Below, piece after piece: positions 24,065 to 35,625 of a stretch of 64,000 bases of DNA. The notes beneath the pieces are model-generated. The model searched no databases, had not been told where the DNA came from, and was given only the letters and a program-made list of their open reading frames with translations. Origin of the DNA: Akebia trifoliata. Its lineage: Eukaryota; Streptophyta; Magnoliopsida; Ranunculales; Lardizabalaceae. The position numbers were made by a program, and so were the translations under genes. Position 1 is the first letter of the stretch, and each line of letters opens with the position of its first letter. Location of the stretch: contig CM030717.1 in assembly GCA_017979445.1 (NCBI GenBank), forward strand, positions 28,895,132-28,959,131. The letters are read 5' to 3'.

Positions 24065-24262
24065 GATTTTGTGACTCAACCTAACAGGATAACTCAAAAA
24101 TTCACTGACGTGGCAGGTGCAAGAACCATAGATTTTTGTCGCTCGATATACACATGGAGATATGCAGTTGTGTATCCCGATGAAAAAATCTATGACTCTG
24201 GCGGAGTACACATTTGAGTTTTTGAGTAACTTTGTCAAGTTGAGTCACAAAATCATTACACT
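24065..24262. mobile_element. Small foldback element, copy B
   Basis: Same element as at 20640-20830, with arms gataactcaaaaattcact / gagtttttgagtaactttg and a conserved central cagttgtgtatcccgatg segment. Confidence 0.6.
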
Positions 24263-25146
24263 TTCATAAAATATGGTCAAACCATTGGTTTGAGGCCGCT
24301 TTTATAATACTGCACAAAATTAAAGTATTTTCATGATTGATCCTTTTACCATTCTTTTGATTAATTTTGGTACTAACAAAAAAAAAATATAACATCAAAC
24401 TTTATGCATTATGTGGAATAGCAAAACTCGTTGCTTTGTATGCGGCCATATCCTAAGTCATTGCATTAAAGTCGAACTAGCTTTCTCATCCTTAATTATG
24501 ACATTTAATATAGCTTTCTCAAAATAATAGTATCAGAAAGTTCCTGTAAAAATCTTTAAAATAAATATTTTATTTAATATGATTTCTTTTCACAGTAAAT
24601 TAAGAAACTTGAACTTTTAACATGGATACATGAGTAATAAATTATTTCAGATATTCACTTACTTTTTATAATCATATATTTTATTTTATTTTATGTTAAA
24701 GATTTTATTATCTTAAAAATAAAATATTTAAAAAAGGGAAATTATTAATATATATATATAATTTTATATTATTAAAAAATAATATTATTTTAAAGAAATT
24801 ATCAAAAAAGTAATAAACTGACGATCCAATCATCGATTTTCAATTAGACGAGAATACCTTCTTGAAAATTTGCGGTTGGACCGTCAATTTTCAATTGGAC
24901 AAACATACCCCTTTGAAAACCAACGGTCCAACCGTCTGGTTTTTGCACAAATTTAAATTTTTTATAATATTATTTATATTTTATATTATTTTAAAATAAT
25001 AGTTATTAATTTTTAATCATACTAGTATAGTATCAATATTTTATATTATTTTAAACTAATAATTTTTAATTTGTATATTATAATAATAATAGTTTATTTT
25101 ATAATTATTTTATTTTTATATTTTGTAAATCAAGGTTAATTATGGG

Positions 25147-25590
25147 AGTTGTTATTGGATCCCAACGTTTAATTATTATACTCTAATTTTTTAAATTATT
25201 TATCACATATTAAAAAGGTTTGGTACCCAACTTCTATAGCCAATGGAAATGCTATTGGCACCCCAAGTTTTACTTATCACACCCCAATTAAAATAAAGAA
25301 AATAATAATAAATAAAAGTTGGGGGGTGTCAATGGAAGCTCTCTCATTGTTTTTTTTTTTTTTGTTTTAGATTTCTATTTTTTGGGTTTAGTATTTTATG
25401 TATAATTCTAATCATAATTGTAAATGACTATTGGAATTGTTTGAACATGTGTTATAACGTTTTGTAGTGCTAAGATTATAATTTGAGCCAAACCTTTGTA
25501 AGGTTTGAAGAGTGTTTTTTAATCTTTAATTTAGGTGTGATAAATAATTTTAGAAATTAGGTGTAATAAGTAAAAGTTGGGGTATCATTA
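25147..25590. mobile_element. Foldback element with a nested short relative, copy B
   Basis: Outer arms: attattatactctaatttt..atttatcacatattaaaaag against taggtgtgataaataatttt..gtaataagtaaaagttgggg. Between them a shorter hairpin (25250-25340; gctattggcaccccaagttt / taaaagttggggggtgtcaa) appears to have inserted. The same arrangement is at 29655-30100, so the nesting is older than the duplication. A single related copy lies at 56488-56775. Confidence 0.6.
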
Positions 25591-26301
25591 GCTAAAATTT
25601 AGATTTAGAAAAGTATCATTGGAAAAAGGGAGAAAGTAGTAAGGTTCACTTCGAGATTATAGGGGTAAAAGAAGAAAAATAGTAAAGTTAGAGGAGGTGA
25701 AAAAGAAAATATAACATTTTCTTTTTTAAATTAAAGGTAAAAGATAAAAAATAATAAAGTGAGTTAAGGAGGAAATATGGTTGTGCATGGGTCTTCCAAT
25801 GGGCAAATGTTTGTGTGCCCATATCTAAGATGAACATTAAGAACAAAAAAATTAATTATTATTTTAATGAATTAGTTTAAGAATAATATACTATAATAAG
25901 TGCATGTAAAAGGATTGTGCAAACTTGATATTGGTCTTCGACGAAGTTGTAACTGGATTTTTTCATCATTCAGAGGAGGCGAGATCACATTGGTATAAGA
26001 AAGTTCCCGCCAAAATCTTTAAACTAAATGTTTTATTTAATATCAATGTTATCTTAATATGATTTCTTTTTACAACAAATTAACAAACTTGAACTTTTAA
26101 CATGGATACATGAGTAATATAATTATTTCAAATATCCACTTAATTTTTATAATCATATATTTTATTTTATTTTAAAAAATTTATTATCTTAAAATATTAG
26201 AAGAATAAAATATTTAAAAAAGGAAAATTATTTATAATTTTATAATTATTAAAAAATTTATTTTTTAAGAAACTATCAAAAAAGTAATAAACCGACGATC
26301 C

Positions 26302-29300
26302 TGTAAAACCTCGAGTTTTCGATTCGTATCTCAAAAAAAAATAAATAATAGAATCTTAGGGGTAAAATAGAAAATCCCGAGTTTTCGATTTGTATCTCGA
26401 GCAAATCTTGAAAGTGGGACTTAGGGGTAAAATTTTAGGATGTTTCTAATCATTTTTAATGGAATCTGACCTCACCATTGGATTCAAAATGATCGAAAAA
26501 TATACTTTAGCCTGTAAGCACGTTCAAATGCGAGTCCGAACATAAAAATTTCAAAATCCTCAATTATCAAGTCGGACCAAGCTAAAATAGTGACTTTTTG
26601 TTAGAGTAAGAATTATTAAGATTTGATTATACCATTGGGTTCATAACGAAAAATTATTGAACATGGACTATTATTTGTCATTTTTGGAGATCAAGAAGTC
26701 GAATTATTGTCAAAAACAAAAATGACGTCAATTTTAGGGGTCAACTCAGATAAAAATGTAAATTTTTATTAGAGATAGAATTTATTGAAATTAACCACAC
26801 CATTAGATTCGGAACGAAAAATTAGGCGAAATAGAGTATTCATTCATCATTTTTGGAGTCCGGACGGTCAAGTTATTGTCGATCAAAATAATTGGCAAAA
26901 TATCGATTTCGTCCCTAATTTTATATAAATAAAATTTTTAATTTTTTTTATCTTCGTCTTCTCCAACCTGTCCAACAGCCAACCCATTTAAAAAAAATCA
27001 TTTTTTTCTTCAAATTTCAACCTCAGACCTCTTACAAACGGCTCGCCGTTAACTTCCGACTCAGAAGGGAAAAACGCCCGCAGCCTTGACATCTACAAAA
27101 TCCACCCAAATTCCTTCTGTTTTCTTTTCTTTTTTGTCCCGTATCATCAAAAAATAGTCGTATATGTATACGAGGATTTCGTAACTTCGACCTCGGATTT
27201 CATCCATTTCGGGGTCAAACCGTCCTCCGCCGTAGAAGGGAGAAAGGACGACGACATCGAGATCTTCGAAACAACCAAGTCGGTTTCGAAAATCAACCGT
27301 CTCGAAGTACAAGTTACCTCGATTTTTGCACCGATCACCTCAATTTTCGCGCACGTGCTTCAATTCCGTCGTCTAGAGATTGTAAGAAACTCTCAATTTC
27401 TGTTAGTAATCGTAGATTATGAAAATTGCATTTAAGTTTTTATTAAAAATTTGTGGTGAGTTTCCAAAAATTATCGAATTTAATTGGTTATTTCAAATTC
27501 ACGCCAAAACTTGCATGTTTGATATGTTTAATTGTATTTTATAACAAATTATACGTGGGTAGGATATTTCATTAGGTTATTTCCGTTAGTTGGGTCATGT
27601 GCATTGTTCAAACCGCGTTTTGATTTAAGTTTTATACTTTTTCAATGTTATTGATAAAAACGAATTTCATAATTGGAAAAATGATTTAATATTCAATTAA
27701 CTCATATTAAATTGATGAATATCAGAAAGTGAATATTTTGTTTTAGAGATTGAAAACTATAAAATTCGAAGAAAAAAAAATCGAAAAATGGTATGAAAAC
27801 GGTAAAATGTTAGAATCACACCTGAGGGGTGATGTTTGCATTTTACATTGTTGTATTGTGTATAGGTTGGTGAGCAGGTATCCAGGGATAATATTACTGG
27901 TTGTATGTTTATTTACTTTCTGTTAGCGCGAGGCGCTGTTTACATTTCCGTTCTGTTATTTATTTTAGGCTGTTTGGCCACACTTGTATGTAAGAAACTG
28001 GATATTCATTCTCAACCTTGTATTGTTAATTTCTTTTTTGTTTTTAGATGAAAATAATATATATATATATGTAGCTATTTTGTGAGCTGTTAAAGAGTTT
28101 GTGAATGCCTAAAGGGATAGTACGTCATATCATCCGGAGTGATGTACTATCCTGGGATGTCCGGTAGGGACCACCAAGCTCATACGTGGTATGAGACGTA
28201 TATGAGAGTGGAGTCACAATTGGAATTCAGATTTATTCATTTTTATCTTTACTAGTGAACTTGTAATGTAAAGGTGGTCGTATACAAATGGTTTGTATAT
28301 TTGGGAATCACATGCACGCCTAATAGGCATAGACGAAGATGATTAGTTAGTGATCACTAACAATCTATAGTAGTCGAACATTCTAACACATCGAAAAGAG
28401 ACCCATTGCTTACGGTCACATCAAACGGCCAGCCTGAACCGAATAAATAATCAACCAAGTGTGTAAGTGCAGCGACCGATCACAAAATCAGGAACTAAAA
28501 GTCAGAGAAGAATTGTAACATCATATCCTGACTAGGAGTAATCCAGTCGTGAATCCCAACTCTCTAATTCTAATACTCCATTATTGTGTATTATGTATCT
28601 GTTGTCTTATTTTGATATATAAAATGAAATGCATGTTTAATGTTTTCATTTGATCAATTAGATTTGTATAAAAAAAAAGGATATTATAGTGAGTACTACT
28701 GATCGATGTAATGTGAGTTTTAAAATGTTTAGTTGCTCATCCCTGAATCTATGTACCAATTAATCGTAGTTTCTTCTGAAAAATTTTGCATATTTTAAAA
28801 TGATTCAGTATGTTTATTCATTCATGTTATGAGAGGTTATTGGCAGAAATTGTTTTCTTCCTTACTAGGTAACCATTGTTACTCACCATTTCCTTATCTA
28901 TTTTTTTAGTTTCAAATTCAGAGTTTGGAAATGCAGGTATAGAGCACGAATGAGGATTATCTGGTTGGTCAGATAGACAACCAAAACTCGTCACCTGGTG
29001 AGTACTAGGACTATACCCCTTAGTGGTGTCAATTCCTCCAAGTAGTCTTATAGATTCTGTCTTGAGTGTTAGGACTTCTGTTAGAGTGAGGAATTTCATA
29101 TAATGTTATATTTTGTTTGCTCCTTCGTACTCTGATCTATTATACGTTATTAGATGTATATAGGCTTTCGCTAGTATTATATTTTGTATGTATATATGTA
29201 GGATTGTATGTCGTTTATCAGGTGCAGGTTGAACACTTTGAAATGCTAACATAAATAAAGGAGACCATGTCGAAATTTTGAGGTGCCACCTAATACCTCG

Positions 29301-29345
29301 AGATCTGACATGTGGATTTGTGTTAGCGTTTGGCGGGGCGCCATA
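26302..29345 (+). mobile_element. Solo LTR L1 of the large LTR family, TSD GATCC
   Basis: A 3044-bp LTR beginning TGTAAAACCTCGAG and ending GGCGGGGCGCCATA (the usual terminal CA has become TA). Perfect 5-bp duplications GATCC flank it at 26297-26301 and 29346-29350, and the paralogous sites in copy B show the empty target. No primer-binding site, gag, pol or polypurine tract is present, so it is a solo LTR produced by intra-element recombination. It contains the family stem-loop (27802-27846), about two tandem units around 27060-27260, and the conserved 3' core (about 28110-28560). All open frames inside are short and not protein-like. Confidence 0.9.
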
Positions 29346-29654
29346 GATCCAATCATCCATTTTCAAGTGGACCAGAATACCTTCTTGAAAATTTGCAGTT
29401 GGATCGTCAATTTTCAATTGGATGAACATACCCCTTTGAAAACCAATGGTCCAACCATCTAGTTTTTGCACGAATTTAAAAATTTTATAATATTATTATA
29501 TTTTATATTATTTTAAAATAATAAATATTTATTTTTCAAATATTATTATAATATCAATATTTTATATTATTGGAAACTAATAATTTTTATTTTTAATAGT
29601 TTTTTATTTTGATATTATAATTATTTTATTTTTATATTTTGTGAATCAAGGTTA

Positions 29655-30100
29655 ATTATGAGAGTTGTTATTGAGCCCCAACTTTCAGTTATTATACCTT
29701 AATTTTTTAAATTATTGATCACAAGTTAAAAAGGTTTGGCACCCTAACTATCCAATGGAAATGCTATTGGCACCCCAATTTTTTACTTATCACACCACAA
29801 TTAAAATAAAAATAATAATAACAAGTAAAAGTTGGGGTGTCAATGGAAACTCCCTTTTTTTTATATACTTTATAGCTAGATTTCTATTTTTTGGGTTTAG
29901 TGTTTTATGTATGATTCAATCATAATTGTAAATGACTACTGAAATTGTTTGAACATGTATTATAATTTTTTGTAGTGCTGAGATTATAATTTGAGCCAAA
30001 CCTTTGTAAGGTTTGAAGAGTGTGTTTTAATCTTTAATTTGGGTGTGATAAATAATTTTAGAAATTGGGTGTAATAAGTACAAGTTGGGGTGTCATTAGT
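29655..30100. mobile_element. Foldback element with nested short relative, copy C
   Basis: Counterpart of 25147-25590, including the inner hairpin at about 29763-29852 (ctattggcaccccaattttt / taaaagttggggtgtcaatg). Confidence 0.6.
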
Positions 30101-30734
30101 TACACTTTAAATTTAGAAAGGTATCATTGGAAAAGGGACAAAGTAGTAGGGTCACTTTGAAATTAAAGGGGTAAAAGAAGAAAAATAGTAAAGTTAGAAA
30201 TGGTGAAAAAGAAAATATAATTTTTTTCTTTTTAAATTAAAAGATAAAAAATAAAAAATAATAAAGTGGGTTAAGGAGGAAATATAATTGTGCATGAGTC
30301 ATCCAATGGGCAAGTACTTGTGTGCCCATATTTAAGATGAACATTAAGAACAAAAAAAAAAATTATTTTTATTTTAACGAACTAATTTAGGAATAATATA
30401 CTATAATAAGTGCATGTAAAAGTGTTGTGCAACCTTGAAGTCAAGTAGTCGACTTATTTGTAAATTGAGATAATGAATTGTAGAAAATGAAAAGATAGTA
30501 ACTCCCCATGTATGTTGTCCTTTCTCCAATAAATCTTCAAAAAAACAAATACAATAATCTTATGGAGACAGTACTTATGAATCCATCAAAGAAGCATGTA
30601 GATACACATAGAACTAATAAATAAACTCTTGTAATAGACAACCTGCAAAATAATTGATAGAACATTAATTTTATTATAAAAAAATTATTAATAATATAGA
30701 TAATATATTATATAAATAATAAATATTACCCGTC

Positions 30735-31110
30735 ACGGTGTCATATGTTAATATGGCATGGGGTCCCGAATGTCTTGTACAACCATTTCAAAGAGATATC
30801 TCTATGTGTAGCCTTGTTGTTATGCGGCTGACCATCTAGATATTGGACTATTAGATCCATAAAATAATGACCTTGAACATAAGATATGTTTACACGATGT
30901 CCGATGATACGCAAACCTAGAATATGTAATAGTTATCCTCCAACGTAATAGCTATCTCTCCGAACGATAAATGAAATGTATTGGTCTACAGTCAAAATTT
31001 CTTTGCAAACGCGTAACATAAGCATACATCATGATGTAACCATCTAATGTAATGATAGTAATTGAATCCAATTGGTAGAATGGTCTCCAAGTGCTAATTG
31101 TGCCTTAGTT
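30735..31110 (-). pseudogene. Decayed plant mobile domain (PMD/MAIN-like) fragment
   Basis: Minus-strand broken frames give TFHLSFGEIAITLED and then DGQPHNNKATHRDISLKWL, separated by frameshifts. The first phrase follows the pattern typical of the plant mobile domain (PF10536), present both in MAIN-family host proteins and in transposons. No transposase domain or terminal repeats were found nearby. Several stops show it is non-functional. Confidence 0.5.
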
Positions 31111-31950
31111 AATGTCTAATTCATAAAAAAATTCTCATTATAAGCGGTTCGGAAATCAAATGGTTATATATAATTAATAGAATAAAATAAAATAATTATA
31201 TCTAATTGAACAAGTTAAATATCATTAGAAATATGTTTTTGATGATCCAAGATAACTTACTCAATCATCGTCCCTAAGAATACGTCCGTCATTAACCACA
31301 ATATGTATTAATAAACAACAATAATAAAATTAAATAAAAAATATTTCAATTACTATTTTAATGCAAATAGTACATAAAAATTATAATATATTTTAATATA
31401 ATACATAGTTATACTATATTATCATCAAATACTAAGACTTAATTATAATTTGAATAATACAATATAGTCATAGTAATTATATTTTATATTATTTTAAAAT
31501 TTTAATTTTAATTTTTAATATTTTTAATTTTTATATAATAATATTAAAATTTATTATTAACTTATATTATAATTATTTTATTTCTATATTTTAATAATTA
31601 TTAACTATATTGTATTTTAAAGAAGTTTATAGTAAAATATTTTAAACAATAGGATTTTTCTTTATTAAAAAATAATAAATTATTTTTTATAATTTTTTCG
31701 AATATTAGTTTACTGAAAAACATATTATCATTTTTTAGTATAAAATAATAAAATATGTTTATAAAAATTTATATTATATTTATAACAATAGTTTATAAAT
31801 ACTTTAATAATATTGTTTTGTTTATTTTTAACAAATGTATTTTGTAAAAATTTAAATGGAAGTTATTTTATACTCAAATAAAATAAATAATATACTTTTA
31901 TTGAAGAATATATTATAATGAAACAAATTTATTTATTTGTAATAACATTA
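31111..31950. other. AT-rich non-coding stretch
   Basis: Mostly A/T with many short TA and TAAT runs (31.3-31.9 kb especially). No gene, repeat end or hairpin could be supported. Confidence 0.4.
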
Positions 31951-31951
31951 T

Positions 31952-32160
31952 TATAACACCCCGTGTTTTAACTCGTTTCTCGAAGAATTAGATAGTGTTA
32001 ATTCGAGGAATATTCTTAAAAGATAACTTAGAGTAAATTACTCGGATTAGGCTATGTTCATTTTTGTTGAAAATCGACTTCGTCATTAGTTTCATAACGA
32101 TCGTAATATATACTTTAGCCTGTAAGCAAGTTTGAATTCAAGTTCGGGTGGAAAAGTTAA
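31952..32160 (+). mobile_element. 5' fragment of a large-family LTR (L0), cut by L3
   Basis: Starts TATAACACCCCGTG (TG decayed to TA) and follows L3/L4 closely for 209 bp (tatactttagcctgtaagca), ending at gttaa where L3 begins. The rest of this LTR is not found after L3, so it was lost. Confidence 0.65.
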
Positions 32161-34980
32161 TGTAACACCCTGTGTTTTTAACTCGTATCTCGAAAAGATC
32201 AGTAGTATGTATTCGAGGAATATTTAAAAAAAAAACTTAGAGTAAAGTGCATGGATTATGCTATATTCATTTTTATTAAAAACTGACTTTGTCATTAGTT
32301 TCAAAACTATATATTTTAGCCTATAAGCAAGTTTGAATTCAAGTTCAGGTGAAAAAGTAAACAATTCCTCGAATTTCGTGTTGAGCGGGACCCAAACTAG
32401 AGAATTTTTATTAGAGGGAGAATCAGGAAAATTCGACCACACCATTAGGACCGCAATGAAAAATTATTCGAAATGGTATACTCGTTTGTCATTTTTCGAG
32501 TCCGAATAGTTAAGTTACGGTCGAAACTAGAAATATTAAGGAAATTACAAGTATGCCCTCACCTTTGTTATAAAAGAAAGCTGATTTTCTTTTAATTCAT
32601 TCTCTCTCATCTCCAAAGCACCCAAACTCAGCTTTTTCTCAAGCTTAGGGTTTTCTTCTCTTCTTCTCAAGATTCATTGAGAACGAAAAATCGTTGAACC
32701 TCGACGTAGAAGACAAAGTTATCGACTACGACGATAGCTACAACCTTACTCTCCTTGTTAATCTATTCACGTTCATTTTTCTCACCCTCCATTAAAAATC
32801 AGCGAGTAAATTAGGGTATCATCAAACTTGGAGCTTCACCTTGTTTGTAGAGACTCATATTCTAGTGTAGAAGTAAAAGAGAGTGCCGTCATCGAAGGAG
32901 TTGCAAACCCTCGCGTACCTTGCATCAAACTCAACTCAACATCGACTCTTTTACCACCAACCTTGATTATAGTGCGAGTACATCACTTTCGACGTCCACA
33001 AACCAAGTAGGGGACTTTTAATTCCTATTGGTAACTTTAGATTTCTGAAAATGTGCATTTAGGGATTTTTATTGAAAATGGGTTTGATATTTGTGAATCG
33101 TAGAAATCTTGTATTTGATTTTAAAATTCATGTTAGAAGTAGAGTTTTGAAGTGTTTTTATTATGTTTCAACAACCAATTTGTGGGAGGGTCGAAGGGTT
33201 CAAAGAATAATAGAGAAAACCCGAAGAAGGGATCGAAAAACAGAAAGTTCGAGGAACTTTCAGTATTGTCGGCAGGACCATCGGTCCCACCGACACCCAT
33301 CGATGAGCATTCTGTCGGTTCCACCGACAGAACAAGCTTCTGCCGCAGATAACATTTTTCTGAGTAAAAAACAGACTCTGACTCTTGGCTTGACTTCCCC
33401 ATTGCCTATACTTGATTTCCCACCCTTTATTTCATTAAAAATATTTAAGTAAATGTCTTCTTTAATCTTTAATGAAATTAAGGTTTTACCCCCCATTTCG
33501 GAACAATGGGAATGATTTCGAGATCCGAATCTCAAAGGATCAAAATCCAAATTTTAGTTTTAAAAATAAAACGACGTTTTCGGTAAATTTTCAAAATGTA
33601 ATAACTTTCGCATTCCTTTGAATTAGATTACAAAAACTATACGGTGTCGAATATCGTGATTGAGGCTTTCATTTCCCAAAATCCATTTTCAATTTTTAGA
33701 ATTTTGAAAAATTGAGTTTCCGACACTTAGCCAAATTTCCACCAAATTTTCTTATTTTTAACAACTTTGGTCTCGTGCATCGTCGGGACCTCGTTTTGAA
33801 AAAACCTTGATGGTTTTTGATAGAAAGACCAAAAATGACTTTGAAAGATTGAAAATGCATGGTTTGACTTGAAGTGACAAAAAATGAGAATGTCGAGAGA
33901 ATGAAAAAAAGGGAATGAACGGTAAAATGTCAGAATCACACCCGAGGGGTGATGTCTGCACTTTACATTGTATGTTGTATGTAAGTTGGTGAAAGGATAT
34001 CTAGGTTATTAATGAAAGGGTTGCATGTTTATTTAAGATTATGTTAGCGCGTGCACTAAGTACTGTTATTTATTTTAAGCCGGGTGGTCACAATTGCATG
34101 GTATGAACTGGATATCCATTCTCAATCCTGTTCTGTTAATTTTTCTTTTGTTTTAAATGAAAAATTATATATATATATACGTAACTATTTTGTAAGTTAT
34201 TAAATGATATGTGAATGCCTGAAGAGATAGTGTGTCACATCATCCGGAGGGGTGCACTATCCTGGGATGTACGGTATGGACCACCAAACTCATACGTGAT
34301 ATGGGACGCGTATGAGAATGGAGTCATAACTAGAATCTGGGTCCATTCCTTTCTTATCTTTACTAGTGAACGTGAATTGTAAAGGTGATTGTATACGAGT
34401 GAAGTGTCATTTTGGGAATCACATGCACGCTTGATAGGCATAGACGAAGATGATTGATCAGTGATCACTAACAATCTAGTAATAGTCGAATGTTCTGACA
34501 CATCGAAAAGAGACCCATTGCTTATGGTCACATCAAACGGCCCGCCTGAGCCGGATAAATGGTCACCAATGTGGTAAGCGCAGCGACCGACCACAAAATC
34601 AGAAACTAAAAGTCAAATTTACATTGTAACATCATGTCCCGACTGGGAGCGATCTAGTCGTGAATCCCAACGCTCGAATTCCATTACTCCACCACTTGTA
34701 TTATGTATCTGTTGTTATATTTTGAACTATCAACTGAAAAGCATATTTATTATTTCAATGTTGCCAACTGTATTTATATAAAATGGAAAATGTATAATGA
34801 GTATAGATGATTGATACTATATGTAACTTTTAAACTGTTTAGTTGCTCATCCCTGGCTATATGTACCAGTTAATCGTAATTTCAATTATAAAACTTGCAT
34901 GTTTTGGAATGATGCAGTATGATTATTCGATCACGTTAGGTTAGGTTATTAGTAGGAATTGTTTGTGGACTTACTGAGTA
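32161..34980 (+). mobile_element. LTR L3 of the large family, 3' end missing
   Basis: Begins TGTAACACCCTG and follows L4 through a TATA-like TATAAAAG (32569-32576), the palindrome array (33266-33333), the stem-loop (33922-33966) and the conserved core. It stops at tttgtggacttactgagta, where L4 continues about 480 bp further to its CA end. L2 begins at the next base. The missing end is not found at the far side of L2. Confidence 0.8.
33266..33333. repeat. Palindrome array in L3
   Basis: Contains gtcggcaggaccatcggtcc and ctgtcggttccaccgacaga, that is CTGTCGGT and ACCGACAG arms around a 3-nt centre. A larger array of the same motif is at 49444-49634 in L4. Confidence 0.75.
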
Positions 34981-35625
34981 TGTAAAACCCCAAATTTTCA
35001 ATTCGTATCTCGAGAAAAAATATAATAGTGAAATTTTAAGAAAATCTTAAAAGTGGGACTTAGGGGTAAAATTTTAGGATGTTTTTTATCATTCTTAATG
35101 GAATCTTACCTCACCATTGGATTCAAAATGATCGAAAAACATACTTTAGCCTGTAAGCACGCTTAAATGCGAGTCTGAATATAAAAATTGCAAAATCATC
35201 GATTATCGGGTCGGACTAGGCTAAAATAGTGATTTGTTGGTAAAGAAAGAATTGTTAAGATTTGATCATACCATTGGGTTTGTAACGAAAAATTATTAAA
35301 TATAGACTATTTATTTATCATTTTTGGAGATCAGGAAGTTGAATTATCGTCAAAAACGAAAACATCATCAAGTTTAGGAGTCACCTTAGGCCAAAAAATG
35401 TAAATTTTTTATGGAGACATAATTTGTAGAAATTGACTGTACCATTAGATCCGGAACGAAAAATTAGGCGAAATAAAGTATTCATTTGTCAGTTTTGGAG
35501 TCCGGACGGTCAAGTTATCATCGATCAAAACAATTGACAAAATACCGAATTCGTCCCACATTTATATAAATAATATTTTTAATTTTATTTTTCTCTCATC
35601 TTCCCCAACTCGTTCAAACAGCCAC

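Larger units (their letters stand above)
21421..25930. repeat. Segmental tandem copy B
   Basis: Collinear with copy A from 21421, and with copy C in its second half (24785-25925 matches 29346-30430). It is longer than A because three foldback elements in TA tracts are inserted at 22.66-23.85 kb and because it retains the second half of the unit. The site gacgatccaatc at about 24822 is the uninterrupted counterpart of the L1 insertion site in copy C. Confidence 0.85.
25931..30440. repeat. Segmental copy C, partial, split by solo LTR L1
   Basis: 25940-26301 matches the third quarter of the unit (agaaagttcccgccaaaatc, then ttttaacatggatacatgag) and 29346-30430 matches its last quarter. The two halves join exactly at the L1 target site. 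The first half of the unit, including the RNase H remnant, is absent. Confidence 0.8.

Noticed and set aside
20640..24262. Foldbacks as microRNA precursors
   Set aside because: Hairpins are easily explained as MITEs present in duplicated DNA; without small-RNA reads a miRNA call is not supported.
34235..34594. 119-codon open frame on the minus strand
   Set aside because: Falls in the conserved 3' core of LTR L3; equivalent positions in other copies are not consistently open.
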